Source of the DNA: Sva-07 sp963710625
Lineage (GTDB): Bacteria > Actinomycetota > Acidimicrobiia > Acidimicrobiales > Ilumatobacteraceae
NCBI GenBank assembly: GCA_963710625.1
Contig: CAVQBG010000026.1
Location: 124,001 to 188,000, forward strand
Direction: 5' to 3'
Length of the DNA: 64,000 bases
Shown here one piece after another: positions 54,502 through 62,995 of the stretch (the stretch's first letter is position 1; each line of letters begins with the position of its first letter). The notes beneath the pieces are model-generated. The model worked only from the letters and a program-made list of their open reading frames with translations, made no database searches and was not told where the DNA came from. A program made the translations under genes and the position numbers.

Positions 54502-55269
54502 TCAGATGACTTTCAGGTTGTCGAGGAACTCGACGATCTTGTTGAACGTTTCGCCGTCGTCTTCGATGACCTCGCCGGCCTCGCGGGCCGGGGCATCCTC
54601 GACGGAGGTGATCTGCTGCGCCCACGACACCGACTCGACGCCGAGGTCAGCAGCGGTGACGGTCTCGACCGGCTTCGACTTGGCGGCCATGATGCCCTTG
54701 AAGCTCGGGTACCGAGGCTCGACCACGCCGGCGGTCACGGAGACCACGGCGGGAAGCGAGCAGGTGACCTCGTCGTAGCCCGCCTCGGTCTGGCGGTCGA
54801 CCTTCAGGGTGCCGTCGGCGATCTCGATGCTCTTGGCGAACGTGATCGACGGCAGGCCGAGGACTTCGGCGAGCTGCTCGGGCACGGTGCCGGTGTAGCC
54901 GTCGGAGGACTCGGTGCCGGCGATGATCAGATCGACGTCGCCGAGCTTCTTGGTCGCGGCGGCGAGCACCTTGGCGGTGGTGAGTGCGTCGGCGCCCGAG
55001 AGTGAGGCGTCGCTCACGAGGACCGCCTTCGCGGCACCCATCGCGAGGGCGGTGCGCAGGCCCGACGTCTCGTCGTTCGGCGCCATGGAGACGAGGCTGA
55101 CCTCGCCGCCGCCGGCCGCCGTGACGAGTTGCAGCGCCATCTCGACGCCGTAACTGTCCGACTCGTCGAGGATGAGCTTGCCGTCACGCTTGAGCGTGTT
55201 GGTGGAGGGATCCAGCTCGCCCGGCAGTGCCGGGTCCGGGATCTGCTTGACGCAGACGATCACGTTCAT
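54502..55269 (-). CDS. etfB: Electron transfer flavoprotein beta subunit
   Basis: 255 residues. The N-terminus MNVIVCVKQIPDP is the family start. AMP- and subunit-contact regions are GAAKAVLVSDASLSGADALTT and GTESSDGYTGTVPEQLAEVLG, with VVEPRYPSFKGIMAAKSKPV matching the ETF-beta signature. It is the first gene of the etfBA operon. A likely electron donor in this window is the acyl-CoA dehydrogenase at 44812-46053. Confidence 0.95.
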   Translation of the reverse strand: MNVIVCVKQIPDPALPGELDPSTNTLKRDGKLILDESDSYGVEMALQLVTAAGGGEVSLVSMAPNDETSGLRTALAMGAAKAVLVSDASLSGADALTTAKVLAAATKKLGDVDLIIAGTESSDGYTGTVPEQLAEVLGLPSITFAKSIEIADGTLKVDRQTEAGYDEVTCSLPAVVSVTAGVVEPRYPSFKGIMAAKSKPVETVTAADLGVESVSWAQQITSVEDAPAREAGEVIEDDGETFNKIVEFLDNLKVI

Positions 55270-55370
55270 AAGGGGGCCCAAGTTACCGGTGCGTCAACTT
55301 CGACCCAAACTCGAGCGCTCCGACGACCGGCCATTCCGACGATCGACGCGGCGAGGTACCGTCGCGTTCC

Positions 55371-56318
55371 TTGAAGGTCCTCCTCATCGTCAATTCCTTC
55401 GCCTCGTCGGTGACGGCCCGCAACACCGTGATCGTGCACCGCCGGCTCAGCCGCGGCCACGACGTCGAGGTGGTCGAGACGAACCGACGCGGCCATGCGA
55501 CGCGTTTCGCCCACGACGCCGTTCGGCGCGGGGTCGAGGTGGTGATCGGCTTCGGTGGTGACGGCACGCTCAACGAGGTCGCGACGGGCATCGCCGGATC
55601 GAACACGGCACTCGGTGTACTCCCGGGCGGGTCGACCAACGTGTTCGCCCGCACGCTCGGCATGCCGAACGACCCGGTACAGGCGGTCGAGTACCTCGCC
55701 AACGGGATCGACGCCGGCGACTTCCGCCCGATCGGCTTGGGGCAGGTCAACGGGCGCTACTTCTGCTTCCACACGGGCGTCGGCTTCGATGCAGCAGTGG
55801 TCGAGCGCGTCGAGCAACGCGGCTCGTTGAAGCGATGGCTCGGCCATCCACTGTTCATCTGGTCCGGGCTCACCACCTGGCTGAGCGGGTACGACCGCCG
55901 AACGCCACACTTCCACGTCCACGGCGACGGCGGTCCGCCGATCGACGACGGCTACTTCACGATCGTGCTCAACACGAATCCGTACACCTACCTCGGCAAC
56001 CGTCCGTTGGACCTGTCGCCGGCGGCGACGCTCGATCGCGGCCTCGTCGCGGTGACGTTCCGCACGATGAGCGCCACGGCGATCCTGTCGTCGTTGGCCG
56101 GAGCACTGCGCGGTGGTGGCGTCGAAGCGTCGAAGCACCTCGACTACCGCATCGACGTCGAGCGCCTCGTGATCGAGCACGAGACACCGTTTCCGTATCA
56201 GGTCGACGGCGACGCGCTCGGCAGCACCACCCGGCTCGAGTTCGAGCACGTGCCCAATGCCGTCAGGTTGGTCACCCCGCTCAGCGAGCCGGCCGCCACG
56301 ATGCCCATCGTGGCCTGA
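55371..56318 (+). CDS. Diacylglycerol/lipid kinase family protein (YegS/BmrU-like)
   Basis: 315 residues, starting at TTG 55371 (MKVLLIVNSFASS), since no ATG or GTG fits the family N-terminus. The kinase motif VVIGFGGDGTLNEVATGI gives the GGDGT catalytic loop, and LGVLPGGSTNVFARTLGMP follows. The C-terminal QVDGDALGSTTRLEFEHVP is typical. It phosphorylates a lipid such as diacylglycerol at the membrane. Its last 38 bases overlap the convergent GDPD gene. Confidence 0.88.
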   Translation: MKVLLIVNSFASSVTARNTVIVHRRLSRGHDVEVVETNRRGHATRFAHDAVRRGVEVVIGFGGDGTLNEVATGIAGSNTALGVLPGGSTNVFARTLGMPNDPVQAVEYLANGIDAGDFRPIGLGQVNGRYFCFHTGVGFDAAVVERVEQRGSLKRWLGHPLFIWSGLTTWLSGYDRRTPHFHVHGDGGPPIDDGYFTIVLNTNPYTYLGNRPLDLSPAATLDRGLVAVTFRTMSATAILSSLAGALRGGGVEASKHLDYRIDVERLVIEHETPFPYQVDGDALGSTTRLEFEHVPNAVRLVTPLSEPAATMPIVA

Positions 56319-56997
56319 GCGCGGCACCGGCACCGTCGCGGCCCAGCGCCTCGAGCGCGACGGCCGGGACATCGGTGCACACACCGTCGACGCCGAGCGC
56401 GGCCAGTTCGCCCAGACGTCGCGGGTCGTTGCACGTCCAGGTGTTGACCGCAAGACCCGCATCGTGGCATCGAGCGACGAACTCCTCGGTCACGTTCGGC
56501 TCGTGAGGGTGGACCGCCACGTGCCCGGCGGCCGCTGTCCGTGCGATCTGCTCGGGCCCGATCGAGGTCACGAGCCATGCGGTGGCGATGCCGGCAGCGG
56601 CGACGCGGCACGCTTCCAGCGTGTCCCACGAGAACGACGAGATCAGCCAGCGCGGGGCGGCGGCACTCCCCCGGCGCCGCAGTGCGTCGATCACCGGGCC
56701 GACCATCCCCATCGAGGGATCGAAGCCCGCGTCGGTGGGCCAGTTCTTGATCTCCACGTTCACGAGCATGCGATCGCCACAGGCATCGAGCGCTTCGTCG
56801 AAGCTCGCCAGACTCATCGCGTCGACCTCCGCGAGGTCGTCCGGCAACGGGTCGTGGGCGATGACCAGGCGGCCATCGGGCACCCACCGCACGTCGAGTT
56901 CGATGCCGTCGGCACCCATTGCGTCGGCGAGACGGAAGGCCTCGGGTGTGTTCTCAGGAGCGTCCGCAGACGCTCCACGATGGCCGAGGACGAGCAT
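56281..56997 (-). CDS. Glycerophosphodiester phosphodiesterase
   Basis: 238 residues. The GDPD core GHRGASADAPENTPEAF is followed by GADGIELDVRWVPDGRLVIAHD, supplying the catalytic His pair and the metal-binding Glu/Asp. Later motifs are VNVEIKNWP and AVNTWTCNDP. It cleaves glycerophosphodiesters to glycerol-3-phosphate and an alcohol. ATG 56997 begins the family motif directly. The gene is cytoplasmic (no signal peptide) and overlaps the lipid kinase gene tail to tail. Confidence 0.9.
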   Translation of the reverse strand: MLVLGHRGASADAPENTPEAFRLADAMGADGIELDVRWVPDGRLVIAHDPLPDDLAEVDAMSLASFDEALDACGDRMLVNVEIKNWPTDAGFDPSMGMVGPVIDALRRRGSAAAPRWLISSFSWDTLEACRVAAAGIATAWLVTSIGPEQIARTAAAGHVAVHPHEPNVTEEFVARCHDAGLAVNTWTCNDPRRLGELAALGVDGVCTDVPAVALEALGRDGAGAALRPRWASWRPAR

Positions 56998-57197
56998 CGG
57001 CCCATTCTGCCCGACACGGCCGCTGTCCCGTGATGACCACCAGATGACCGGCGCCGAACATTGGGTCCAATGGGCCCTTGCGGGCACGGGTCGGCGCGCT
57101 TACAGTTCAGCCCGGCCCGAAGCCAGTTGTGTCGCACATCGGCACGATTTCTCTCCCCCCGGCGACCTGTCGCCCCAAACCTTCGAGGAGCACCAAC

Positions 57198-57497
57198 GTG
57201 TCGATCCTTGCGTCCAGCCTGACCCTGGGAGCCGCGGACTACGAGTGGCGCGACGACGCCATCTGCCGCGACACCGACCCGGAGCTCTTCTTCCCGGTCG
57301 GCACCACAGGACACGCGCTGGTTCAGATCGATCGTGCGAAGGAGGTGTGCGGGGAGTGCGACGTGGCCCAGCAGTGCCTCGACTTCGCGTTGGAGACCAA
57401 CCAGGACTCCGGCATCTGGGGTGGGCTCACCGAGGAGGAGCGCCGGGTCATCCGCCGCCGTCGGGTCGCCGCCGCCCGCGCCGCTCGCGCCAGCTGA
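57198..57497 (+). CDS. whiB1: WhiB-family iron-sulfur transcription factor, WhiB1-like
   Basis: 99 residues, GTG start after GAGGAG. The four cluster cysteines are Cys23, Cys51, Cys54 and Cys60, and the turn motif GIWGG lies before the basic tail RRVIRRRRVAAARAA. DPELFFPVG and QDSGIWGG closely resemble WhiB1 of mycobacteria. Such proteins bind a [4Fe-4S] cluster that senses NO and partner the sigma factor. It is convergent with a PdtaS-type kinase gene, an arrangement that parallels the mycobacterial whiB1-pdtaS neighbourhood. Confidence 0.93.
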   Translation: MSILASSLTLGAADYEWRDDAICRDTDPELFFPVGTTGHALVQIDRAKEVCGECDVAQQCLDFALETNQDSGIWGGLTEEERRVIRRRRVAAARAARAS

Positions 57498-57499
57498 TC

Positions 57500-59011
57500 T
57501 CAGTCGTCCGTGGGGACGACGAGTTCGATGACCGTGCCGTGTTGGCGCGAGGAGCCATCGCCGACACCGGCCAGCTCGAGTTCGGACGTCGAGGCGGGTC
57601 GGATGTCGATCGTGCCGTTGAGTTCGGTGGTCACGAGCGTGCGGACGATCGACAAGCCGAGGCCTGTGGCCTGATCGAGCTGGAACGACGGATCGACCCC
57701 GCGACCGTTGTCGACGACACGCACGGTGAGCCGTCCGTCTCGGTGGCTCAGGCCCACGTTGACCTCGCCGCCACCGCTGCCCTCGGGAAATCCATGATCG
57801 ACGGCGTTCTGCAGCAGCTCGGTCAGCACGACCGACAGCGGCGTCGCGGTGTTCGCCGGGATCCGACCACCGTCGCCGGTCACCACGAAACGCACCGGGC
57901 GATCGGGGGACTGGAGGCTCTCCTCGGCCAGACGCAGCAGCGGCCGGACGATCTCGATGAAGGCGATGTCCTCGCCCGGCTCGCGCGACAGCGACTCGTG
58001 CACGAGTGCGATCGTGCGGATCCGCCTCACCGACTCCTGAACCGCCGCCTTCGCTTCGGGGTTGGTCAGTCGGCGCGACTGGAGACGCAGCAGTGACGAG
58101 ATCGTCTGCAGGTTGTTCTTCACCCGGTGATGGATCTCACGGATCGTGGCGTCCTTGCTCAACAGGAGCCGATCGCGTTTGCGCAGTTCGGTGACGTCGC
58201 GGACGAGCAGCAACCCGCCGGCGATCTCGGGGCCGGACTCGCCGTGGGTCACCAATGGCACGCACCGGCACAGCAGTGTGACGTCGGCGCCCTGCTCGAA
58301 CTCCTCCACGATCGGCTCGCGCCGCTCGAAGGCCTGCCGAACAGGGCCGTCGTGGAATCCGAGTTCTGCGAGGCGCATGCCGACCGGGTTCGCCTGGATG
58401 CCCACCCGGTGCAGCGCCGAATTGGCGTTCGGCGACACGTACGTGACCGTGCCCGACGAATCGAGGGTCAGCACACCGTCACCGACGCGCGGCGCGGCGC
58501 TGGAGTCGGCCACTCGGCCGGCGAACGGGAACGTGCCGATCTCGATCATCTGCGCGAACTCCTCGAAGATGAACGAGTAGTTGCGCTCGAGTTCCCCGAG
58601 CGGCCGGCCGGCGCGGACCTTCCATTCCTTCGACAACACGGCGATGATCTCGCCGTCTCGCCGCACCGGGAGCGCCAGCATGCGCGCCCGGTTGATCTCG
58701 TCACCGCCACCGTCGACCTCGATCGCTCCCTCGACACGCTGGCCGGTGTCGGCCGTGCGGTCGATCAGCTCCGCCTCGTCTCCATCGGCCCAGGAGCCCA
58801 CCCAGTCGGTGGCGTACATCGTCTGGTTGGTGGCGGGGCGCACCTGATCGACGATCAACCACTTGCCGCCACTGGAGCGGACGTAGAGCAACAGGTCGGC
58901 GAAGCACAGGTCAGCGAGGAACGCCCACTCGGCGGTCAGCCGGTGCAGGTGATCGATGTCGTCACGATCGAGCGTGGTGTGCTCGCGGGCGAGTTCGGCG
59001 AGAGAGGTCAT
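57500..59011 (-). CDS. pdtaS: Sensor histidine kinase, PdtaS-like (HisKA_2)
   Basis: About 503 residues, no membrane segment. Residues about 20-160 form a GAF-like domain (DLLLYVRSSGGKWLIVDQVRP), about 180-275 a PAS-like domain (GVLTLDSSGTVTYVSPNANSA), and about 285-345 HisKA_2 with EIHHRVKNNLQTISSLLRLQ (phospho-acceptor His near 295). The ATPase domain has ELLQNAVDHGFPEG and DNGRGVDPSF. PdtaS signals to an RNA-binding response regulator (PdtaR), not found in this window. It shares a leftward operon with two ArsA-like ATPases. The ATG at 59011 is preceded by an adjacent GTG. Confidence 0.9.
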   Translation of the reverse strand: MTSLAELAREHTTLDRDDIDHLHRLTAEWAFLADLCFADLLLYVRSSGGKWLIVDQVRPATNQTMYATDWVGSWADGDEAELIDRTADTGQRVEGAIEVDGGGDEINRARMLALPVRRDGEIIAVLSKEWKVRAGRPLGELERNYSFIFEEFAQMIEIGTFPFAGRVADSSAAPRVGDGVLTLDSSGTVTYVSPNANSALHRVGIQANPVGMRLAELGFHDGPVRQAFERREPIVEEFEQGADVTLLCRCVPLVTHGESGPEIAGGLLLVRDVTELRKRDRLLLSKDATIREIHHRVKNNLQTISSLLRLQSRRLTNPEAKAAVQESVRRIRTIALVHESLSREPGEDIAFIEIVRPLLRLAEESLQSPDRPVRFVVTGDGGRIPANTATPLSVVLTELLQNAVDHGFPEGSGGGEVNVGLSHRDGRLTVRVVDNGRGVDPSFQLDQATGLGLSIVRTLVTTELNGTIDIRPASTSELELAGVGDGSSRQHGTVIELVVPTDD

Positions 59012-59030
59012 CACCGTTGATTCTGCCTGA

Positions 59031-60188
59031 TCATCCGCCGTTGCGCAGGTGACCGGCGAGCAGCCCCAGCCCGGCGAGGTCGTGGATGTCGCCCGACAGC
59101 CACGGCACCGCGAGCAGCACCGGTGCGAGATCGGCGAGTTCGGTTCGCCGATCCGACTCGCGAGCGGCCACGAGCGCGACGTCGTCGAATCGGGACGCGA
59201 TCCGCTTCAGCACGGTGCCCACCTGCTTCGGCGGAGCGTCGAGCGCCTCGGCGACCGCGTCGGCGAGATCGCCGCTCGCGGCGTCGAGGAGCGCCGAGGC
59301 GCTGTCGGCCGCCTCGGCGCTCGCCAACGATTCCGGCAACACCCGGTTGGCGACGATCGCCCCGAGCGACATTCCACGGTCGAGTAGCGATCGGGCGAGG
59401 AACCGGGCCTCGTAGCTCGGGGCGGTCTCGAGCGTCGTGACGACGACGAAGGCGGTGCGAGGGTCGACGAGCAGCGCTTCGACCTCCTTGGCGCGGCGGA
59501 CGAACCCGCTCTCCATCGCCTGGAAGAGCACGAAGAAGTCGGCGATGTCCTGGAGGAATCGCGAGCCGAGCACGCGGTCGGCGACCTGGTAGAAGGGTTT
59601 CGAGGCGACCGTGAAGAGGCGTGACCGGTACGGCACGGTGAGCCACCGCAGCAGCCGGCTCCCGAAGAACTCGATCATCCGGTTCGGAGCGTCGAGGATC
59701 GACAGCGCATTGCGCGACGGCGGTGTGTCGACGATCACGAGATCGAACTCCCCGCTGGCGTGCAGGTCGTGCAGCTGCTCCATCGCGAGGTACTCGTGGC
59801 TGTGCACGAAACGGCGGGTGATGTTCTCGTACAGCGGGTTCGCGAGCACGGCGTCGCGGGTCGCGGCATCGGGAGCCTGACGGGTGATCAGCTCGTCCCA
59901 GCCCGCCTTGGTGTCGAGCATCGCCACCCAGACCTCACCGCGCAGCGTGACACCCGACGCCGCAAAGGCGGCCGGGTCGATCTGGACGGGCGTGTTGCCG
60001 AACTCGTCGAGGCCGAGCGCCGTCGCCAGGCGGCGGGCCGGGTCGACGGTCATCACGAGGATGCGGCCCCGGTGCCGTTCGGCGGCGGCGACACCGAGTG
60101 CAGCCGCGATCGTGGTCTTGCCGACGCCGCCCGAGCCGGCCACGAGGATCATCTCGCGGCTGGCGAGGAGGTTGTCGAGTTCAGCCAT
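59031..60188 (-). CDS. ArsA/Get3-like P-loop ATPase
   Basis: 385 residues. The deviant Walker A is VAGSGGVGKTTIAAALG near residue 17; switch-type motifs include MTVDPARRLATALGL and LVIVDTPPSRNALSILDAP. The family pairs in actinobacteria (the mycobacterial Rv3679/Rv3680 type) act as heteromeric ATPases of uncertain cargo. It starts 8 bases before the stop of the partner ATPase, so the two are coupled. Confidence 0.85.
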   Translation of the reverse strand: MAELDNLLASREMILVAGSGGVGKTTIAAALGVAAAERHRGRILVMTVDPARRLATALGLDEFGNTPVQIDPAAFAASGVTLRGEVWVAMLDTKAGWDELITRQAPDAATRDAVLANPLYENITRRFVHSHEYLAMEQLHDLHASGEFDLVIVDTPPSRNALSILDAPNRMIEFFGSRLLRWLTVPYRSRLFTVASKPFYQVADRVLGSRFLQDIADFFVLFQAMESGFVRRAKEVEALLVDPRTAFVVVTTLETAPSYEARFLARSLLDRGMSLGAIVANRVLPESLASAEAADSASALLDAASGDLADAVAEALDAPPKQVGTVLKRIASRFDDVALVAARESDRRTELADLAPVLLAVPWLSGDIHDLAGLGLLAGHLRNGG

Positions 60189-61176
60189 GGCGACCTCGGT
60201 GCTGCGGATCGAACTCCTGGGTGAGCGACTCGGCGACGAGTGAGACGACCCGCGGGCCCGAGCCGCGGGAGAACATCTCGGGGACCGTCACGATCGGCAG
60301 TCCCTCCGGCATGTCGTCGTGGGACGCCAACCAGGTTCGGAGCCGTTCGAGATGACCCGCCCCCGTCCTGCGGCGCATCTCGGTGAGGTTGGCAGCTTCG
60401 ACGACGGTGGTCACCGCGGGCCCTGCGGCCTCGACGAGCAGCGGCATCGCATCGCCGAGGTGGTCGACGATCGCCTGCTCACGTCGATTGAACATCGCCG
60501 GAAGGACACGGTTCGCGATCACGGCGGACGCGTGGGCGCCGGTCTCCGCTCGCAGGCGTCCGAGCAACTCGATCGTCTCGGTGACCGGCATCTCCTCGGG
60601 GGTGGTCACGACCGCGACCCCGGTGCGCTGGGGGTCGTCGAGGATGTCGAGCATCCACTGGGTCTGGTCGCGCACCAGGCCGACCTGGACGAGATCGGCG
60701 ATCACCTTCGGAGCGCCGATCTGGCTGACGATGTGCCCACTCGCCTCGGCGTCGACGACGATCAGGTCGTAGTGGCGTTCACGCACCTCGTAACAGAGCT
60801 TGCCGACACCGAGGATCTCCTTCACGCCGGGTGCGGCATCGGCGACGAAGTCGAACGTGGATGCCAGCGGGCCGATACGGCCGAGCAACGGGATCTTGAC
60901 GAACAGGCGCAGGTACTCACGCAGCGAGTCCTCGGTGTTCATCGCCATGGCGTACAGGTTCTGGGCGACCTCGGTGGGCTCGAACTCGAGCTCGCCGACG
61001 TCGAATGCATTCGCGAGCGCGCCCTTGGCGTCCATCTCGCACACGAGCGTTCGCCGGCCATGACGAGCGGCGACGTCGGCGATCGCTGCCGCGACGGTGG
61101 TCTTGCCGACACCGCCCTTGCCCGTGACCCACAGCAGGTCGAGGTCCAGGAGCCCTGGCCGACCCGAGGGGCCCAG
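60181..61176 (-). CDS. ArsA/Get3-like P-loop ATPase, partner subunit
   Basis: About 331 residues. Walker A is LLWVTGKGGVGKTTVAAAIA close to the N-terminus; VCEMDAKGALANAF and LIVVDAEASGHIVSQI are the expected switch regions. There is no ATG or GTG before the P-loop in the correct position. The best candidate is CTG 61176, about 6 bases after GGAGG; CTG 61182 is also possible. Both lie at the end of the DUF3107 gene, so translation is probably coupled. Confidence 0.8.
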   Translation of the reverse strand: MGPSGRPGLLDLDLLWVTGKGGVGKTTVAAAIADVAARHGRRTLVCEMDAKGALANAFDVGELEFEPTEVAQNLYAMAMNTEDSLREYLRLFVKIPLLGRIGPLASTFDFVADAAPGVKEILGVGKLCYEVRERHYDLIVVDAEASGHIVSQIGAPKVIADLVQVGLVRDQTQWMLDILDDPQRTGVAVVTTPEEMPVTETIELLGRLRAETGAHASAVIANRVLPAMFNRREQAIVDHLGDAMPLLVEAAGPAVTTVVEAANLTEMRRRTGAGHLERLRTWLASHDDMPEGLPIVTVPEMFSRGSGPRVVSLVAESLTQEFDPQHRGRHG

Positions 61177-61178
61177 GT

Positions 61179-61412
61179 TCAGCCTCCGAAGCCGATCTTG
61201 CGATCGCCGTCGGCCGAGCCGAGTTCGACGTACGCGATCTTCGCGGCGGGGATGACGACGTCCTTGCCCCGCTTGTCGGTGATCCACAGCACGTCGCTCG
61301 CCCCGGCCAGCGCCGCCTCGACCCGCGACTTCAGATCGTCTCGATCGACGTCCTCGGCGAGTTCGATGTTGAGCTCACGGGGGGCCTGGGTCACTCCGAT
61401 GCGTACGTCCAC
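61179..61412 (-). CDS. DUF3107 family protein
   Basis: 77 residues, GTG start. The sequence VDVRIGVTQAPRELNIE, the later WITDKRGKDVVIPAAKIAYVE and the C-terminal DRKIGFGG match the small actinobacterial DUF3107 family. Its function is unknown. It is the first gene of a leftward operon with two ArsA-like ATPases and the PdtaS-like kinase. Its stop overlaps the presumed start region of the first ATPase. Confidence 0.88.
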   Translation of the reverse strand: MDVRIGVTQAPRELNIELAEDVDRDDLKSRVEAALAGASDVLWITDKRGKDVVIPAAKIAYVELGSADGDRKIGFGG

Positions 61413-61448
61413 CCCGTGCACGCTACCCGCGCTCCCCCACCACCCGTT

Positions 61449-61493
61449 CTCGTGAACTCGTGCGCGCCTGGACCGCTGATTCGCTCACGAGTT
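61449..61493. repeat. Inverted repeat in the divergent region between DUF3107 and DJ-1-like genes
   Basis: CTCGTGA at 61449-61455 pairs with TCACGAG at 61485-61491, and AACTCGTG at 61455 pairs with CACGAGTT at 61486. The ends recall the hairpin at 44751. It could be an operator or an untranslated hairpin; its role is unclear. Confidence 0.45.
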
Positions 61494-61523
61494 GCGAGGT
61501 CGGCGGGTCACTACGGTGACGGA

Positions 61524-62165
61524 GTGACGTCCATCGCGATCCCCCTGTTCCCGCAGTTCACGGCGCTCGACGGCATCGGGCCCTACGAGGTGCTCCAGCG
61601 AATCCCCGATTTCGACGTGACCTTCATCGGCCACGAGCGCGGCGTCGTGCGCTCGGACAACGGGATGCTCGGCATCGAGGTGGACGCGACGTTCGAGGAG
61701 ATGGCCACACCCGACGTCGTCGTGTTCCCCGGCGGTCACGGCACCCGAGCCCTGATGACCGACGAGCGCGTGCTCGACTGGGTGCGGACGGCACACGAGA
61801 CCACGTCGTACACCACCTCGGTGTGCACCGGTTCGCTCGTGCTCGCGGCCGCCGGGCTCCTGCAGGGGCTGACCGCAACCACCCACTGGGGTGCCCTCGA
61901 CGTGCTCGCCGAGCACGGTGCGATCCCGACCGGTGAACGCGTGGTGGAGCACCTCGATCGGCGCATCATCACCGCGGCGGGAGTGTCGAGCGGCATCGAC
62001 ATGGCGCTGCGCCTGGTCGAGATCCTCGTCGACCGCACCGCGGCCGAGGCCAGCCAGCTGATGATCGAGTACGACCCGCAACCCCCGTTCGACGCCGGCT
62101 CGACCGCCAAGGCCTCCGCCGACGTCGTCGAACGAGTGATCGAGTACGCCCAGTCCCGCCACTGA
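61524..62165 (+). CDS. DJ-1/PfpI family protein, isonitrile-hydratase-like
   Basis: 213 residues, GTG start. The nucleophilic elbow TTSVCTGSLVLAAAGLL carries the family Cys. The conserved Asp/Glu region is FTALDGIGPYEVLQRIP, and THWGALDVLAEHGA and AGVSSGIDMALRLVE follow, as in isonitrile hydratase and related enzymes. The actual reaction is unknown. Its stop codon lies inside a perfect palindrome shared with the convergent regulator gene. Confidence 0.85.
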   Translation: MTSIAIPLFPQFTALDGIGPYEVLQRIPDFDVTFIGHERGVVRSDNGMLGIEVDATFEEMATPDVVVFPGGHGTRALMTDERVLDWVRTAHETTSYTTSVCTGSLVLAAAGLLQGLTATTHWGALDVLAEHGAIPTGERVVEHLDRRIITAAGVSSGIDMALRLVEILVDRTAAEASQLMIEYDPQPPFDAGSTAKASADVVERVIEYAQSRH

Positions 62166-62198
62166 TTGCAGCAGGGGTCCGACCCCTGCTGCAATCAG
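62162..62198. terminator. Perfect 37-bp palindrome, shared terminator with GGGGTC-N-GACCCC core
   Basis: 18-base arms (CTGATTGCAGCAGGGGTC and its complement) are exact, around a single C. The TGA of the DJ-1-like gene (62163-62165) and the stop of the convergent regulator (62195-62197) both lie inside, so one structure ends both transcripts. Compare 34575-34603. Confidence 0.8.
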
Positions 62199-62935
62199 AC
62201 GGCGGTGGAGCAGAACGTGTCGCCGCGGGCGAAGCTCTGCTCGGTGACGACGTCGCCGAGGGCGTCGTCGCTGTCGACCAGTGCGGCGAGCATCCCCTTG
62301 ACCATGCCGCGGTCGACGGCGCAGATGACGGGGTGTTCGGTGGCGACGTCACCGAACGGGCAGTGGTTGTTGATGATGCGCAGTTGGTCGTTTCGGCCTT
62401 CCGCGTGCGCCGCGAACCCGTGCGCGGTGAGCGCATCGGCGACGGCCTGCATCGCCGAACGGAGCGACCGCCGCCCGCTGGCGAGCGCGTCGCCGGTGAG
62501 CCCTTCGGCCATCGCCCGCCCGTACTCCTGGCCGACCTCCTCGGCGATCGCCTCGGCCTCGTCGTGCGGAAGCCGATCGAGCGCCCGGCCGAGCAACGAC
62601 AGCAGCAGGTCGTCGCTGCGGACCGGGAAGTCGACGTCGTTCATCTTGAGGGCGTCGCCCACGACCACGTAGCGCTTCGACGGGCGACCGGCGCCGGCGC
62701 CGGCGACACGGCCGGACACGACTTCGAGGTAGCCACCGGCGGCGAGCTTGTCGAGGTGGTGTCGAGCGACGTTCGCGTGCACGCCGACCTCGCCAGCCAC
62801 CATCGTGGCCGTGACGCCGGTGTCGTCGGTTCCCGAATGCTCCTTGGCGAACAGGTAGATCGAGCGGCGCGTCGGGTCGCCGAAGGCGTCGGTGATCGCC
62901 GACACGGTGGCGGTGAACGACGGGCTCGTGCTCAT
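62195..62935 (-). CDS. SufR-like winged-helix regulator with C-terminal cysteines
   Basis: 246 residues. The N-terminal ArsR/DeoR-type winged helix reads DPTRRSIYLFAKEH and VHANVARHHLDKLAAGGYL. The C-terminal region has cysteines in NNHCPFGDVA, HPVICAVDRG and DTFCSTAV, an arrangement similar to the Fe-S ligands of SufR. It probably senses iron-sulfur cluster status. It is divergent from an mrp/apbC gene, a fitting target. The gene ends within a palindrome shared with the DJ-1-like gene. Confidence 0.78.
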   Translation of the reverse strand: MSTSPSFTATVSAITDAFGDPTRRSIYLFAKEHSGTDDTGVTATMVAGEVGVHANVARHHLDKLAAGGYLEVVSGRVAGAGAGRPSKRYVVVGDALKMNDVDFPVRSDDLLLSLLGRALDRLPHDEAEAIAEEVGQEYGRAMAEGLTGDALASGRRSLRSAMQAVADALTAHGFAAHAEGRNDQLRIINNHCPFGDVATEHPVICAVDRGMVKGMLAALVDSDDALGDVVTEQSFARGDTFCSTAV

Positions 62936-62995
62936 GTTCACGATTGTACCTATCCACGTAGTGCAAATTCGACCGGCCGTCGCCACAATGACTCC
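62936..62995. promoter_or_regulatory. Divergent promoter region between regulator and mrp, weak dyad
   Basis: TTGTAC and GTGCAA (62945-62950 and 62962-62967) form an imperfect dyad with an 11-base spacer in a 60-bp divergent gap. It may be the operator of the SufR-like protein; support is weak. Confidence 0.35.
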
